52,637 bases of DNA from a virus, in IMG/VR virus record IMGVR_UViG_3300034018_000609, positions 1-52,637 of that record; one strand, given 5' to 3'. Below, one piece after another: positions 45,496 to 52,074 of the stretch; position 1 is the first letter of the stretch; each line of letters opens with the position of its first letter. The notes below the pieces were generated by a model that was not told the DNA's origin, made no database searches, and was given only the letters and a program-made list of their open reading frames with translations. Both the position numbers and the translations under genes were made by a program.

Positions 45496-47241
45496 TTAAG
45501 CCTCGATGTATGTTTTGCTAACTTTAACAACTGTATCTGCTGCTGCGCCAGTTACTTGAAGAAGAACGTTTCCAGCACTGTAAACAGCGTTTGTTGTTCC
45601 TAGTTCAGCATTGCTAACTACATCAGCATACTCTGTTAAGTAAACGTTATTTGATCCATCAATGGTAACAAGTAATTCAATTACTTCAATATCAGTACCC
45701 TTTTTCATTTGTACGATATATTTAGCGCTTGAGTATGTTGTTGCTGACCATGTATCAATAGTTGTTGCAGTTGCAGCAGCAGTTCCTGTTGCAGATCCAA
45801 TAAGAGCATCTGGAAGAGCAAGGCTTGTACCTGTTGCTGCTCCAATTTCTGGAGTAACAAGAGTTGGTGTATTAGCAAATACTAATGCGCCTGTTCCTGT
45901 CTCGTCTGAAATAACTCCTGCAAGTTCTGAAGATGATGTTGCAGCAAGTGCTGAGATCTTGCTTGCTGTAGTAATACCATTTGTAACTGTTGCAGCATTT
46001 CCAGTGTACTGTGTTGCTGACAGAACTTCAGTTCCATTAATCTTTAATACCTTGCCAGAAGCAAGATCCATGTGCTCAGAAGATGTCCATGCATCAGTTG
46101 CATCAATCCATGAGAAGGTTTTGTCTGTTGTACCCTTAAGTGTAAGACCACCACCGTCAGCGCCTGCATCTGTTGGAGTTGCTACTGAACCAAGTGTAAG
46201 GTTCTTGTCATCAACTGTGATTTCTGTTGAGTTAATTGTGGTTGTTGTACCGTTTACTGTTAAATCCCCTGACAAAACAAGAGATGTACCAGTTGCAGCA
46301 CCAATGTTTGGTGTTACAAGTGTTGGGGTATTAGCAAAAACAAGTGCTCCAGTACCAGTTTCATCAGAGATGATTCCAGCAAGTTCTGAAGAAGATGTTG
46401 CTGCAAGTACGTTTAACTTATCTGTTGTTACAACAAGAGTCTTTGATGACGGGATAGTTGTACCGTTAACAGATGTAGCAGAAGCCACACCAAGATCTGG
46501 AGTTGTAAGAGTTGGGCTTGTAAGAGTCTTGTTTGTAAGAGTCTGTGTGTTTGTAGTACCAACTACTGCACCAGTTGCACCGTGTGCTGTTGTTGATCCT
46601 GTATGTGTTGTAAGATCTGCATCAGCAGCCTTTGCATTTAATTGAGTCTGAATTGCTGATGTCACACCATCTACATAGTTAAGTTCTGTTGTAGAAAGAG
46701 TTGCTCCATCAAGAATGTTAAGTTCTGTAGAACTTGCTGACATAACAACATCTTCGTTAATTTTTGGTGATGTTAATGTTTTGTTTGTAAGAGTTTGTGT
46801 GTTTGTTGTTCCAACTACCGCACCAGATGCGCCGTGTGCTGCTGTTAGGTCTGCGTGAGTTGTAACATCTGAAGTAAGTGCTACTGTACCAGTTGCGTTT
46901 GGAAGTGTAATTGTACGATCTGCGGTTGGATCTGTAACTGCAAGTGTAGTCTCATAGGCATCTGCTGTTGCACCTTCGAAAATAATACTTTCTGTAAATA
47001 CACCAACTGCTGCTGGATCTGACCATTGAACGCCATATGTTGCACCTGACGCTGCTGTGAGGACCTGTCCGTTGGTTCCAACGCCAAGACGTGCTATTGC
47101 ATCATTTGCACTACCAACAATTAAATCACCTTTAGCATCTACAGTTCCTGCGGTAATAACATTTTTACCATTAACAGTTGCTGTTTCTCCTTGAACAATT
47201 AAACCATTTTTTACTTTAAAATCTTTGTCTACTGTTGCCAT
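45496..47241 (-). CDS. Tail fibre (shared shaft modules, beta-sandwich tip)
   Basis: A 581-residue fibre beginning with VDKDFKVKNGLIVQG and KGDLIVGSANDAIARLGVG (a motif also seen in the 307-residue fibre). It has one FEGATADAYETTL module, two VGTTNTQTLTNKTLTSP units, TELNYVDGVTSAIQTQ, and a block of about 90 residues (LSGDLTVNG to LKINGTEVL) shared with the 719-residue fibre. ISALAATSSSELAG is duplicated. The C-terminal 90 residues are homologous to the following tip-like 148-residue protein. AAAGGAGA precedes the ATG at 47241. Confidence 0.82.
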   Translation of the reverse strand: MATVDKDFKVKNGLIVQGETATVNGKNVITAGTVDAKGDLIVGSANDAIARLGVGTNGQVLTAASGATYGVQWSDPAAVGVFTESIIFEGATADAYETTLAVTDPTADRTITLPNATGTVALTSDVTTHADLTAAHGASGAVVGTTNTQTLTNKTLTSPKINEDVVMSASSTELNILDGATLSTTELNYVDGVTSAIQTQLNAKAADADLTTHTGSTTAHGATGAVVGTTNTQTLTNKTLTSPTLTTPDLGVASATSVNGTTIPSSKTLVVTTDKLNVLAATSSSELAGIISDETGTGALVFANTPTLVTPNIGAATGTSLVLSGDLTVNGTTTTINSTEITVDDKNLTLGSVATPTDAGADGGGLTLKGTTDKTFSWIDATDAWTSSEHMDLASGKVLKINGTEVLSATQYTGNAATVTNGITTASKISALAATSSSELAGVISDETGTGALVFANTPTLVTPEIGAATGTSLALPDALIGSATGTAAATATTIDTWSATTYSSAKYIVQMKKGTDIEVIELLVTIDGSNNVYLTEYADVVSNAELGTTNAVYSAGNVLLQVTGAAADTVVKVSKTYIEA

Positions 47242-47256
47242 TTTTTATCTCCTTTT

Positions 47257-47703
47257 TTATGCCTTTAATCCCGTACGTGAATAACGTACAGTGATTGGGG
47301 TTATACCGATTACTGGAGTAACCGTTAAGGATACTGTATTTCCAGCACGGGAGACGCTAATGGTGCCAATATTCCCATCATTGTCAATAAGGCCATACTC
47401 AGTGACAGATACATCTGCACTGTCAGCAAGAACAACCAGTTCTGTTGCGTAGTATTTATTTTCGCCACCAGAAGTTTTTTTAATAGAGACCGAATACTTA
47501 ACAGATCTCCATTCTGTTGCATCAAAATTATCAATTACTGTAGCACTTTCAATGCCGTTGATTGTTGACTCATTGTTTCCTGCACTACCCAAATCTGTTG
47601 CTTGAGCGCTTGCTGTGTCAATAAAATCTTCAAAGTCCGTCTGTGAAGGACGATCTCCTGTTTGAAATCTTAACTTTAAGTTTGCTAGCGATAGACGGGC
47701 CAT
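47257..47703 (-). CDS. Fibre tip-like structural protein
   Basis: A 148-residue protein. After an N-terminal helix (LSLANLKLRFQTGDRPSQTDFEDF, a sequence pattern frequent in fibre-attachment proteins) residues 55-148 form a beta sandwich homologous to the C-terminus of the 581-residue fibre (IDNFDATEWRSVKYSV versus IDTWSATTYSSAKYIV; LTEYADV versus VTEYGLI). TGTTATAAT ends 6 bases before the ATG, with no Shine-Dalgarno, predicting a leaderless mRNA. Confidence 0.75.
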   Translation of the reverse strand: MARLSLANLKLRFQTGDRPSQTDFEDFIDTASAQATDLGSAGNNESTINGIESATVIDNFDATEWRSVKYSVSIKKTSGGENKYYATELVVLADSADVSVTEYGLIDNDGNIGTISVSRAGNTVSLTVTPVIGITPITVRYSRTGLKA

Positions 47704-47709
47704 GTTTAT

Positions 47710-47718
47710 ATTATAACA
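47710..47718 (-). promoter_or_regulatory. Extended -10 promoter, leaderless (tip-like protein)
   Basis: TGTTATAAT on the minus strand; hexamer ends exactly 6 bases before the ATG at 47703. Confidence 0.72.
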
Positions 47719-47726
47719 TAATTTTA

Positions 47727-48044
47727 TTACAAGATATAGTTAGAAAAACCAATAATCTGCATACCAATTCCTGGGGGATTTAAAGGATTTATACCTTCAA
47801 TACCTACATTAGTTATCTTTAATCTAAATGGAAGTATTGCATTTATTGATACCTTTTTAGAATAGTCAACTGTTTTTATACCCGAAGATTTAAAACCTTT
47901 TATTGGAGTTATTTTGGTTTTTGTTTTAACATCAGTTAAAGTTGTTTTTGAATAATTAACAGTTTTAATTTTAGAAGACTTAAAGTCTTTTACTGCAGTT
48001 ACTTTTGTTTTTGCCTTAACGTCAGTTAGTGTTGCTTTAGCCAT
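47727..48044 (-). CDS. Basic protein with a 30-residue tandem repeat
   Basis: A 105-residue Lys/Thr-rich protein. Residues 4-33 and 34-63 are two copies of a 30-residue repeat (TLTDVKxKTKxTxxKxFKSS.IKTVxYSK, 21 or more identities). The rest (PFRLKITNVGIEGINPLNPP) is unlike the repeat. It lies among fibre genes and is probably structural, perhaps a DNA- or polyanion-contacting virion protein given its charge. No family is recognised. Confidence 0.7.
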   Translation of the reverse strand: MAKATLTDVKAKTKVTAVKDFKSSKIKTVNYSKTTLTDVKTKTKITPIKGFKSSGIKTVDYSKKVSINAILPFRLKITNVGIEGINPLNPPGIGMQIIGFSNYIL

Positions 48045-48047
48045 TTC

Positions 48048-48464
48048 TTATGACTGATCTGTAACTTCGCCAAGCATGATCATTTCTCCTTGACATACAG
48101 TCCAAACCCTTGTAGCATCTGTAAGTTGAACATCAAAAACATCACCAGTTCTTAGTTGTTTAGATTGAGCAGGGGTCAAAGAAACTAAAAACTCTCCATC
48201 GCCATCAGTTACTGATTGTACTGGTACTAACTCAAATATTAAGTCATCTCCAACGTTATCAGAGTACCGTCTAAAATCGACCTCAATATCCCAATCATCG
48301 ACTACAATTGGATCTCCTGCATCATCTTGTACATATATTCTAAAAGAGGCGCTATCGCCAATTACAACCGTCCAGTTAACCAATGGTGGCTTATTTCCAA
48401 TATTGTAGGTAGAAGGAGCCTTTACATCCATCTCTGATTCGTCTGGATTGCGGTATTTAGCCAT
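48048..48464 (-). CDS. Small baseplate/fibre structural protein (BppU-like Ig domain)
   Basis: A 138-residue protein. The pattern GDSASFRIYVQDDAGDPIVVDDWDIEVDFR and LTPAQSKQLRTGDVFDVQLTD resembles the small Ig-like domain at the N-terminus of BppU-type baseplate proteins, in which a short stretch describes strands around a 'G-D-x-x-x-F' turn. It shares layout with the 133-residue gene at 51658. TGATATAAT ends 6 bases before the ATG, predicting a leaderless mRNA. Confidence 0.7.
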   Translation of the reverse strand: MAKYRNPDESEMDVKAPSTYNIGNKPPLVNWTVVIGDSASFRIYVQDDAGDPIVVDDWDIEVDFRRYSDNVGDDLIFELVPVQSVTDGDGEFLVSLTPAQSKQLRTGDVFDVQLTDATRVWTVCQGEMIMLGEVTDQS

Positions 48465-48470
48465 AAAGAA

Positions 48471-48479
48471 ATTATATCA
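48471..48479 (-). promoter_or_regulatory. Extended -10 promoter, leaderless (BppU-like gene)
   Basis: TGATATAAT on the minus strand; hexamer ends exactly 6 bases before the ATG at 48464. It lies back to back with the plus-strand lysozyme promoter. Confidence 0.72.
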
Positions 48480-48494
48480 CATTAAGTCTTTAAG

Positions 48495-48524
48495 TTGACT
48501 CAATATCCAAATCCATGATATACT
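48495..48524 (+). promoter_or_regulatory. Promoter of the plus-strand lysozyme gene
   Basis: TTGACT, an 18-base spacer, then TATACT, with TGA directly before the hexamer (TGATATACT, extended -10). This is the strongest -35/-10 pair in the window and the only plus-strand promoter recognised. Confidence 0.85.
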
Positions 48525-48531
48525 AGTGAGT

Positions 48532-48553
48532 AACACCATAACTTTATGGTGTT
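48532..48553 (+). terminator. Terminator-like hairpin in the lysozyme leader
   Basis: A 9-bp perfect stem (AACACCATA paired with TATGGTGTT) with a 4-base loop, followed by TTTGTTT. It starts about 7 bases after the -10 hexamer, so it would form at the very 5' end of the transcript. It could act as an attenuator or a 5' stabilising hairpin. AAGGAGGA and the ATG follow. Confidence 0.7.
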
Positions 48554-48576
48554 TTTGTTTCTAAGGAGGAACAGTC

Positions 48577-49122
48577 ATGACAACTAATAAGATAGTGATT
48601 GGAATACTCGCAGCAGTAACTGGAATTGCTTTGTTCTCTAATTCTAGTGCTAATGCTGAAAATAACTTGAGTAGTACCGTGTCAAAAAGTGAAACCCAAA
48701 CCGCTGAGGCGGTTTTTTCAGTTTCTAAGGAAGAAAATAATAAAACTAAGAAAAAGTACAAATATGGAACCCCTCTTGAAAAAGATGAACTAATTAAAAT
48801 ATTAAAGTCTGTAGGGTTTGAAGGCTATGCACTAAAAGTTGCTTGGGCAACAGTAATGAAAGAATCTATGGGTACTCCTAACTCTTGGAATCCAAATAGA
48901 AACACTGGAGATAATTCTTATGGCCTATTTCAAATCAATATGCTAGGATCAATGGGTCAAGATCGACGGGATAAGTTTAACCTAAAGTCTAACGAAGACT
49001 TATTTGATCCAGTTAGAAATGCAGAAATCGCTTACCATATGAGTGATGGTGGTAAAGACTGGTCTGCTTGGAAGGGTATTACTTGGAAGACTAAAGAGTG
49101 GTTAGCAAGATATCCTGATTAA
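48577..49122 (+). CDS. Secreted lysozyme / lytic transglycosylase-like protein
   Basis: A 181-residue protein, the only plus-strand gene. Residues 1-27 are a Sec signal peptide (IVIGILAAVTGIALF, then SANA before the probable cut). A Ser/Thr/Lys-rich linker leads to a lysozyme-like domain: LIKILKSVGFEGYALKVAW, ATVMKES with candidate catalytic Glu96, and SYGLFQINMLG, the transglycosylase/lysozyme signature. It probably cleaves peptidoglycan outside the membrane, as an exported endolysin. AAGGAGGA lies 6 bases before the ATG. Its TAA overlaps the TAA of the minus-strand neighbour within TTAA. A second terminator-like hairpin lies inside its reading frame. Confidence 0.87.
   Translation: MTTNKIVIGILAAVTGIALFSNSSANAENNLSSTVSKSETQTAEAVFSVSKEENNKTKKKYKYGTPLEKDELIKILKSVGFEGYALKVAWATVMKESMGTPNSWNPNRNTGDNSYGLFQINMLGSMGQDRRDKFNLKSNEDLFDPVRNAEIAYHMSDGGKDWSAWKGITWKTKEWLARYPD
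48698..48718 (+). terminator. Terminator-like hairpin inside the lysozyme reading frame
   Basis: A 7-bp stem (AAACCGC paired with GCGGTTT) with loop TGAG and a run of six T in all (GCGGTTTTTT), about 120 bases into the gene. It has the form of a factor-independent terminator on the plus strand and encodes part of the linker. On the minus strand the U tract is poorer. Confidence 0.65.
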
Positions 49123-49352
49123 TCTTCTTTAAAAGAAACTCTAACCTGTCCCCATTTTCCTAAAGGACATTCTGCATTTGGCAGTTTAGTTTTTTGATTC
49201 ATTAAACAACCACATTTTTTACATTGGCTTGTTAGGTGTATTAGTTCTGGACATGTTTTACATATGTTAAAACGCTCTGTAGCAATTTCTGCTTCTACCC
49301 TGCCAATATTTTTATTAAATAAATCCCAAGGTCTTGCTTTTTTTTCTGACAT
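49119..49352 (-). CDS. Small cysteine-rich zinc-binding protein
   Basis: A 77-residue protein with Cys31-x2-Cys34-Pro, then CKKCGC and a final CPLGKW. This spacing (CKTCPE, CKKCGC, CPLGKW) matches a small family recurrent in aquatic phages and related to DUF6171-like zinc proteins. Likely binds two zinc ions. Function is unknown. The start at 49352 has no clear Shine-Dalgarno and lies 5 bases past the stop of the preceding gene, consistent with coupling. It ends convergently on the lysozyme stop. Confidence 0.75.
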   Translation of the reverse strand: MSEKKARPWDLFNKNIGRVEAEIATERFNICKTCPELIHLTSQCKKCGCLMNQKTKLPNAECPLGKWGQVRVSFKED

Positions 49353-49357
49353 TAGAA

Positions 49358-49576
49358 TTATTCTGGATTTGTAAATTCAGAGGTTAATGGATTATAGATT
49401 GAACCAATACGTGGTGCATTAACTGTATTTTTTTTATCTGTAATGTCTACAATAATTGGATCACTTAAAACTATCGCAGCAAACTTATCTACTGCTGCAA
49501 TTATTTCTACAACTTCATTATCTATAATAAATGCTATTAATGTTGGTGCAATAGTATCAATTGATGTTTCTGACAT
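49358..49576 (-). CDS. Small conserved-type phage protein, unknown function
   Basis: A 72-residue acidic-hydrophobic protein (LIAFIIDNEVVEIIAAVDKFAAIVLSDP then IIVDITDK and IGSIYNPLTSEF). The repeated Ile/Val strands and 'AAIVLSDP' resemble a small family of aquatic phage proteins, but I cannot name it. AAGGAG lies before the ATG at 49576. It could be a short virion or regulatory protein; there is no evidence for either. Confidence 0.68.
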   Translation of the reverse strand: MSETSIDTIAPTLIAFIIDNEVVEIIAAVDKFAAIVLSDPIIVDITDKKNTVNAPRIGSIYNPLTSEFTNPE

Positions 49577-49613
49577 ATTTATCTCCTTTTAGTATAGTAT
49601 ACAGTATTAATTT

Positions 49614-50555
49614 TTATTGTGCAGCAAAATTATCCAATAAAGATCCGGCATTTGTAGTTGATGGAGTTTTTACTATTCCAACACTTGTTCCTTTAGTTGG
49701 TGATGTAGCAGTATAAACAAGGTCTGATCCTAACTGTGAAGATAGTCCAGCACTTGAGTACGCCTTTGCTGTTATTACATCTCCAGATGTTGAAACAAGA
49801 ATAGATGAAGCGGTTGTATAACTAGAAGAGTTACTTTGAGTTGCTATTGTTGATGATGTTGGAGTAGTAATTGTTCCAGAAACATCTGAATAAATTGAAA
49901 GAGTTGTTGCTGTACAGGTTTGACAATTACAACTATATGTGCCTGCATAAGATGCACAAGTGGTTACAGCACACCCACATCCTTCTTGTGCTGCTGCTGG
50001 ATTTGGCAATTGTTCGTAAGTTAAACAAGATCCTGGCGTGTATGTACCATTTCCTACAAAACCTTCTGTATAGTTATCATAACAAGGACAAGGGGCTGTT
50101 GTGCCACTTGATGATCCTGCAGGGCAACTACAAGAACCTGCTGAATATGAAGTGCAACTACCATTATAGGTTCCAATTGAACATGTATTATATTGAGAAC
50201 AGTATGTTGAATTACACTCACCACCACATGTTTGACAATTACAACTTGATGTTGAATAGCCAACAGAACTTGCCCACCAATTATTATTATCAGTTACCCA
50301 AAAAGCAACTCCTGGGCCACCATTTGTAATATCAGCAGAAACTGTTACATCTTGAAGTCCTAAGTTTATTGATGCTAATGGATAAGCACTTCCTGCATCT
50401 GAAGATGTTGCTTTATTTGTAGATATTGTCCATGTGCCTCTTGTTGCTGACCATGTCTGTCCTGTGTCTGTTGATCCTATAGATCCATCTGATCTATTAA
50501 AAGAATCAGTTATTTTACTTAATATTGATGTGATAATTCCAAGTATATTTAGCAT
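49614..50555 (-). CDS. Adhesin-like fibre protein with cysteine-rich insertion
   Basis: A 313-residue protein. Residues 15-100 and 213-313 together read like one concanavalin/LamG jelly roll (ITDSFNRSDGSIGSTDTG, VTVSADITNGGPGVAFWVTDNNNWW ... LVYTATSPTKGTSVGI ... LLDNFAAQ), with residues about 103-212 inserted. The insertion has 18 cysteines and carries CNCQTC at both its ends. This many Cys in an extracellular phage protein suggests disulfide bonding or metal binding. The start has AAGGAT upstream and lies near the 307-residue fibre gene end. Probably a receptor-binding tip. Confidence 0.8.
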   Translation of the reverse strand: MLNILGIITSILSKITDSFNRSDGSIGSTDTGQTWSATRGTWTISTNKATSSDAGSAYPLASINLGLQDVTVSADITNGGPGVAFWVTDNNNWWASSVGYSTSSCNCQTCGGECNSTYCSQYNTCSIGTYNGSCTSYSAGSCSCPAGSSSGTTAPCPCYDNYTEGFVGNGTYTPGSCLTYEQLPNPAAAQEGCGCAVTTCASYAGTYSCNCQTCTATTLSIYSDVSGTITTPTSSTIATQSNSSSYTTASSILVSTSGDVITAKAYSSAGLSSQLGSDLVYTATSPTKGTSVGIVKTPSTTNAGSLLDNFAAQ

Positions 50556-50564
50556 GGAATATCC

Positions 50565-51488
50565 TTAAGCCGTCAGATCGCCTAGAAGAACCCAACTATT
50601 TGTACCTGTTTTAATAAGTGTTGCTGCTGAGTATTGGCCAGAAAGTTTTCTATTGTTATTCTTGCTATTTAATGTAACGCTTCCACTTACTGGTGCAATT
50701 GATGTTTGAACAGAACCTATTTGTAGAATGTCAACCCTTGCTCCCGCTGGAAATGTGGTTTCTAGTGGAATTGTAATAATTGAAGTTGATGATGATACGT
50801 TCATAATAATAATTTTGCCAGCATCTGCTGGATCTAATGTATAGTTTGCTGTCTTAGTTGATGAATCAACTGTTTGTTTTAATGTTGAGACTGCATCGTA
50901 TGTTGTTTTTACAGCAGTTGGAGTTGCTGCTTTAACTGACGAAGTTTCTGATGTAGAATCACTTAACTGAACAACTCCTACAACAGATGTTGTTGCTGCA
51001 GTTGATGCTTTGTCATACGCTGCTTTTACTGCAGTTGGTGTTGCTGCTTTAATTGAAGAGGTTTCTGATGTAGAGTCTGATAATTGAACAATTCCCACAA
51101 CAGATGTTGTTGCTGCTTGTGGTGGTGCAATCCATTTAAGTCCACTTGTTTCGGCTGTGTCTGTTGAAAGAATATATCCAGCAGATCCGGCAGTAAGTTT
51201 AACTACTGTATCAGCAGCACTTCCTACAATTAAATCACCTTTATCGTCTATAATTGTTTTTGATACAACAGTTCCATCTGCAGTTACTAGATCGGCAATA
51301 TCTGATTGAATTTCTTTTAAATAATATGCAATACCTGCAGTTGCATCTGCGCCAGGAGCAAGGACTCCACTTTGTCCATAATGATAATTTCTTAATGCAA
51401 CTTGAATATCTGCAGGATCAGTTAATTCCGGCATTTTTGCAAGGGGATAAGGATGATTTCCAGTTGATCCAATAGAGGTAGCAGCCAT
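50565..51488 (-). CDS. Tail fibre with repeated side-fibre motif
   Basis: A 307-residue fibre. VVGIVQLSDSTSETSSIKAATPTAVK and a second nearly identical copy are the short fibre repeat of Phage_fiber_2-type side-tail fibres. KGDLIVGSAADTVVKL matches a module in the 581-residue fibre. The C-terminus (VDILQIGSVQTSIAP, TNSWVLLGDLTA) is homologous to that of the 719-residue fibre. TGTTATAAT ends 6 bases before the ATG, predicting a leaderless mRNA. Confidence 0.85.
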   Translation of the reverse strand: MAATSIGSTGNHPYPLAKMPELTDPADIQVALRNYHYGQSGVLAPGADATAGIAYYLKEIQSDIADLVTADGTVVSKTIIDDKGDLIVGSAADTVVKLTAGSAGYILSTDTAETSGLKWIAPPQAATTSVVGIVQLSDSTSETSSIKAATPTAVKAAYDKASTAATTSVVGVVQLSDSTSETSSVKAATPTAVKTTYDAVSTLKQTVDSSTKTANYTLDPADAGKIIIMNVSSSTSIITIPLETTFPAGARVDILQIGSVQTSIAPVSGSVTLNSKNNNRKLSGQYSAATLIKTGTNSWVLLGDLTA

Positions 51489-51494
51489 ACAAAC

Positions 51495-51503
51495 ATTATA
51501 ACA
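51495..51503 (-). promoter_or_regulatory. Extended -10 promoter, leaderless (307-residue fibre)
   Basis: TGTTATAAT on the minus strand; hexamer ends exactly 6 bases before the ATG at 51488. Confidence 0.72.
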
Positions 51504-51515
51504 TATTAATAAAAA

Positions 51516-51665
51516 CTATTGAGTTATTGTAATGGCGCTATTTACTTCAATTACTTCTATTTCTTGATCAATTCCCGTTAAATTTGGAGCGGTATTGAGA
51601 ACAAGATTTAGATCTGATTGATAAACAGTTATATAATCTTCTTCATAGATAAAAACTTCAGGCAA
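51516..51665 (-). CDS. Possible small protein, TTG start, overlapping the upstream gene
   Basis: An open frame of 49 codons from TTG at 51663-51665 to TAG at 51516-51518. It reads PEVFIYEEDYITVYQSDL, then NLVLNTAPNL and a final ITITQ, an acidic strand-rich peptide of believable composition. It overlaps the end of the 133-residue gene by 8 bases in another frame. No Shine-Dalgarno is visible, so it may be made by coupling or by a frameshift extension of the upstream protein. Function unknown. Confidence 0.5.
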   Translation of the reverse strand: MPEVFIYEEDYITVYQSDLNLVLNTAPNLTGIDQEIEVIEVNSAITITQ

Positions 51666-52059
51666 GATGATTGCCCAATGTGCCAGTTACGTCATCAGTT
51701 ACTGTAATCGCTCCAGTTAAAAGCGTATATCTTAAGGAAGCACCATTATAAATCTCAACATCATAATAATACGTTGATCCTCCTACTAAAACAGTTCTAG
51801 CACCTGGTTTAATTGTGCAGGTAATAATGTCTGTTCCTCCATCTGTTGTTGCAGAAAGCATACTGTCATTTGCAGTGTTACTAATTTTAGTTGTTGGATT
51901 ATCTCCTCTGCTTGTAGAAATTGTAAAAACTGTTGTTGCAGGCGCTGAGGCATAAGCGGCTAAGTCAAATGTTGCTCCAGTAGAAGTTTTCGGGGTAATT
52001 TTAAAAACAAATGTGTCTCCACGATAATAGTCAAAGTCATATGTTCCAGGAAATGCCAT
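51658..52059 (-). CDS. Small baseplate/fibre structural protein (BppU-like Ig domain)
   Basis: A 133-residue protein. It opens with YDFDYYRGDTFVFKITP, the typical first strands of the BppU N-terminal Ig-like domain, and has CTIKPGARTVLVGGSTYYYDVEIYN near its end. TGGTATAAT ends 6 bases before the ATG, predicting a leaderless mRNA. It lies next to the collagen-like fibre and may anchor it. Confidence 0.73.
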   Translation of the reverse strand: MAFPGTYDFDYYRGDTFVFKITPKTSTGATFDLAAYASAPATTVFTISTSRGDNPTTKISNTANDSMLSATTDGGTDIITCTIKPGARTVLVGGSTYYYDVEIYNGASLRYTLLTGAITVTDDVTGTLGNHLA

Positions 52060-52065
52060 GATCTT

Positions 52066-52074
52066 ATTATACCA
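52066..52074 (-). promoter_or_regulatory. Extended -10 promoter, leaderless (BppU-like gene)
   Basis: TGGTATAAT on the minus strand; hexamer ends exactly 6 bases before the ATG at 52059 and directly follows the stop of the collagen-like fibre gene. Confidence 0.72.

Noticed and set aside
45662-46645. A 327-codon open frame on the plus strand, antisense to the 581-residue fibre
   Set aside because: It mirrors the Thr/Ala/Ser-rich repeats of the fibre gene, has low-complexity Val/Ser composition and lacks a ribosome site; it is a shadow of the real gene.
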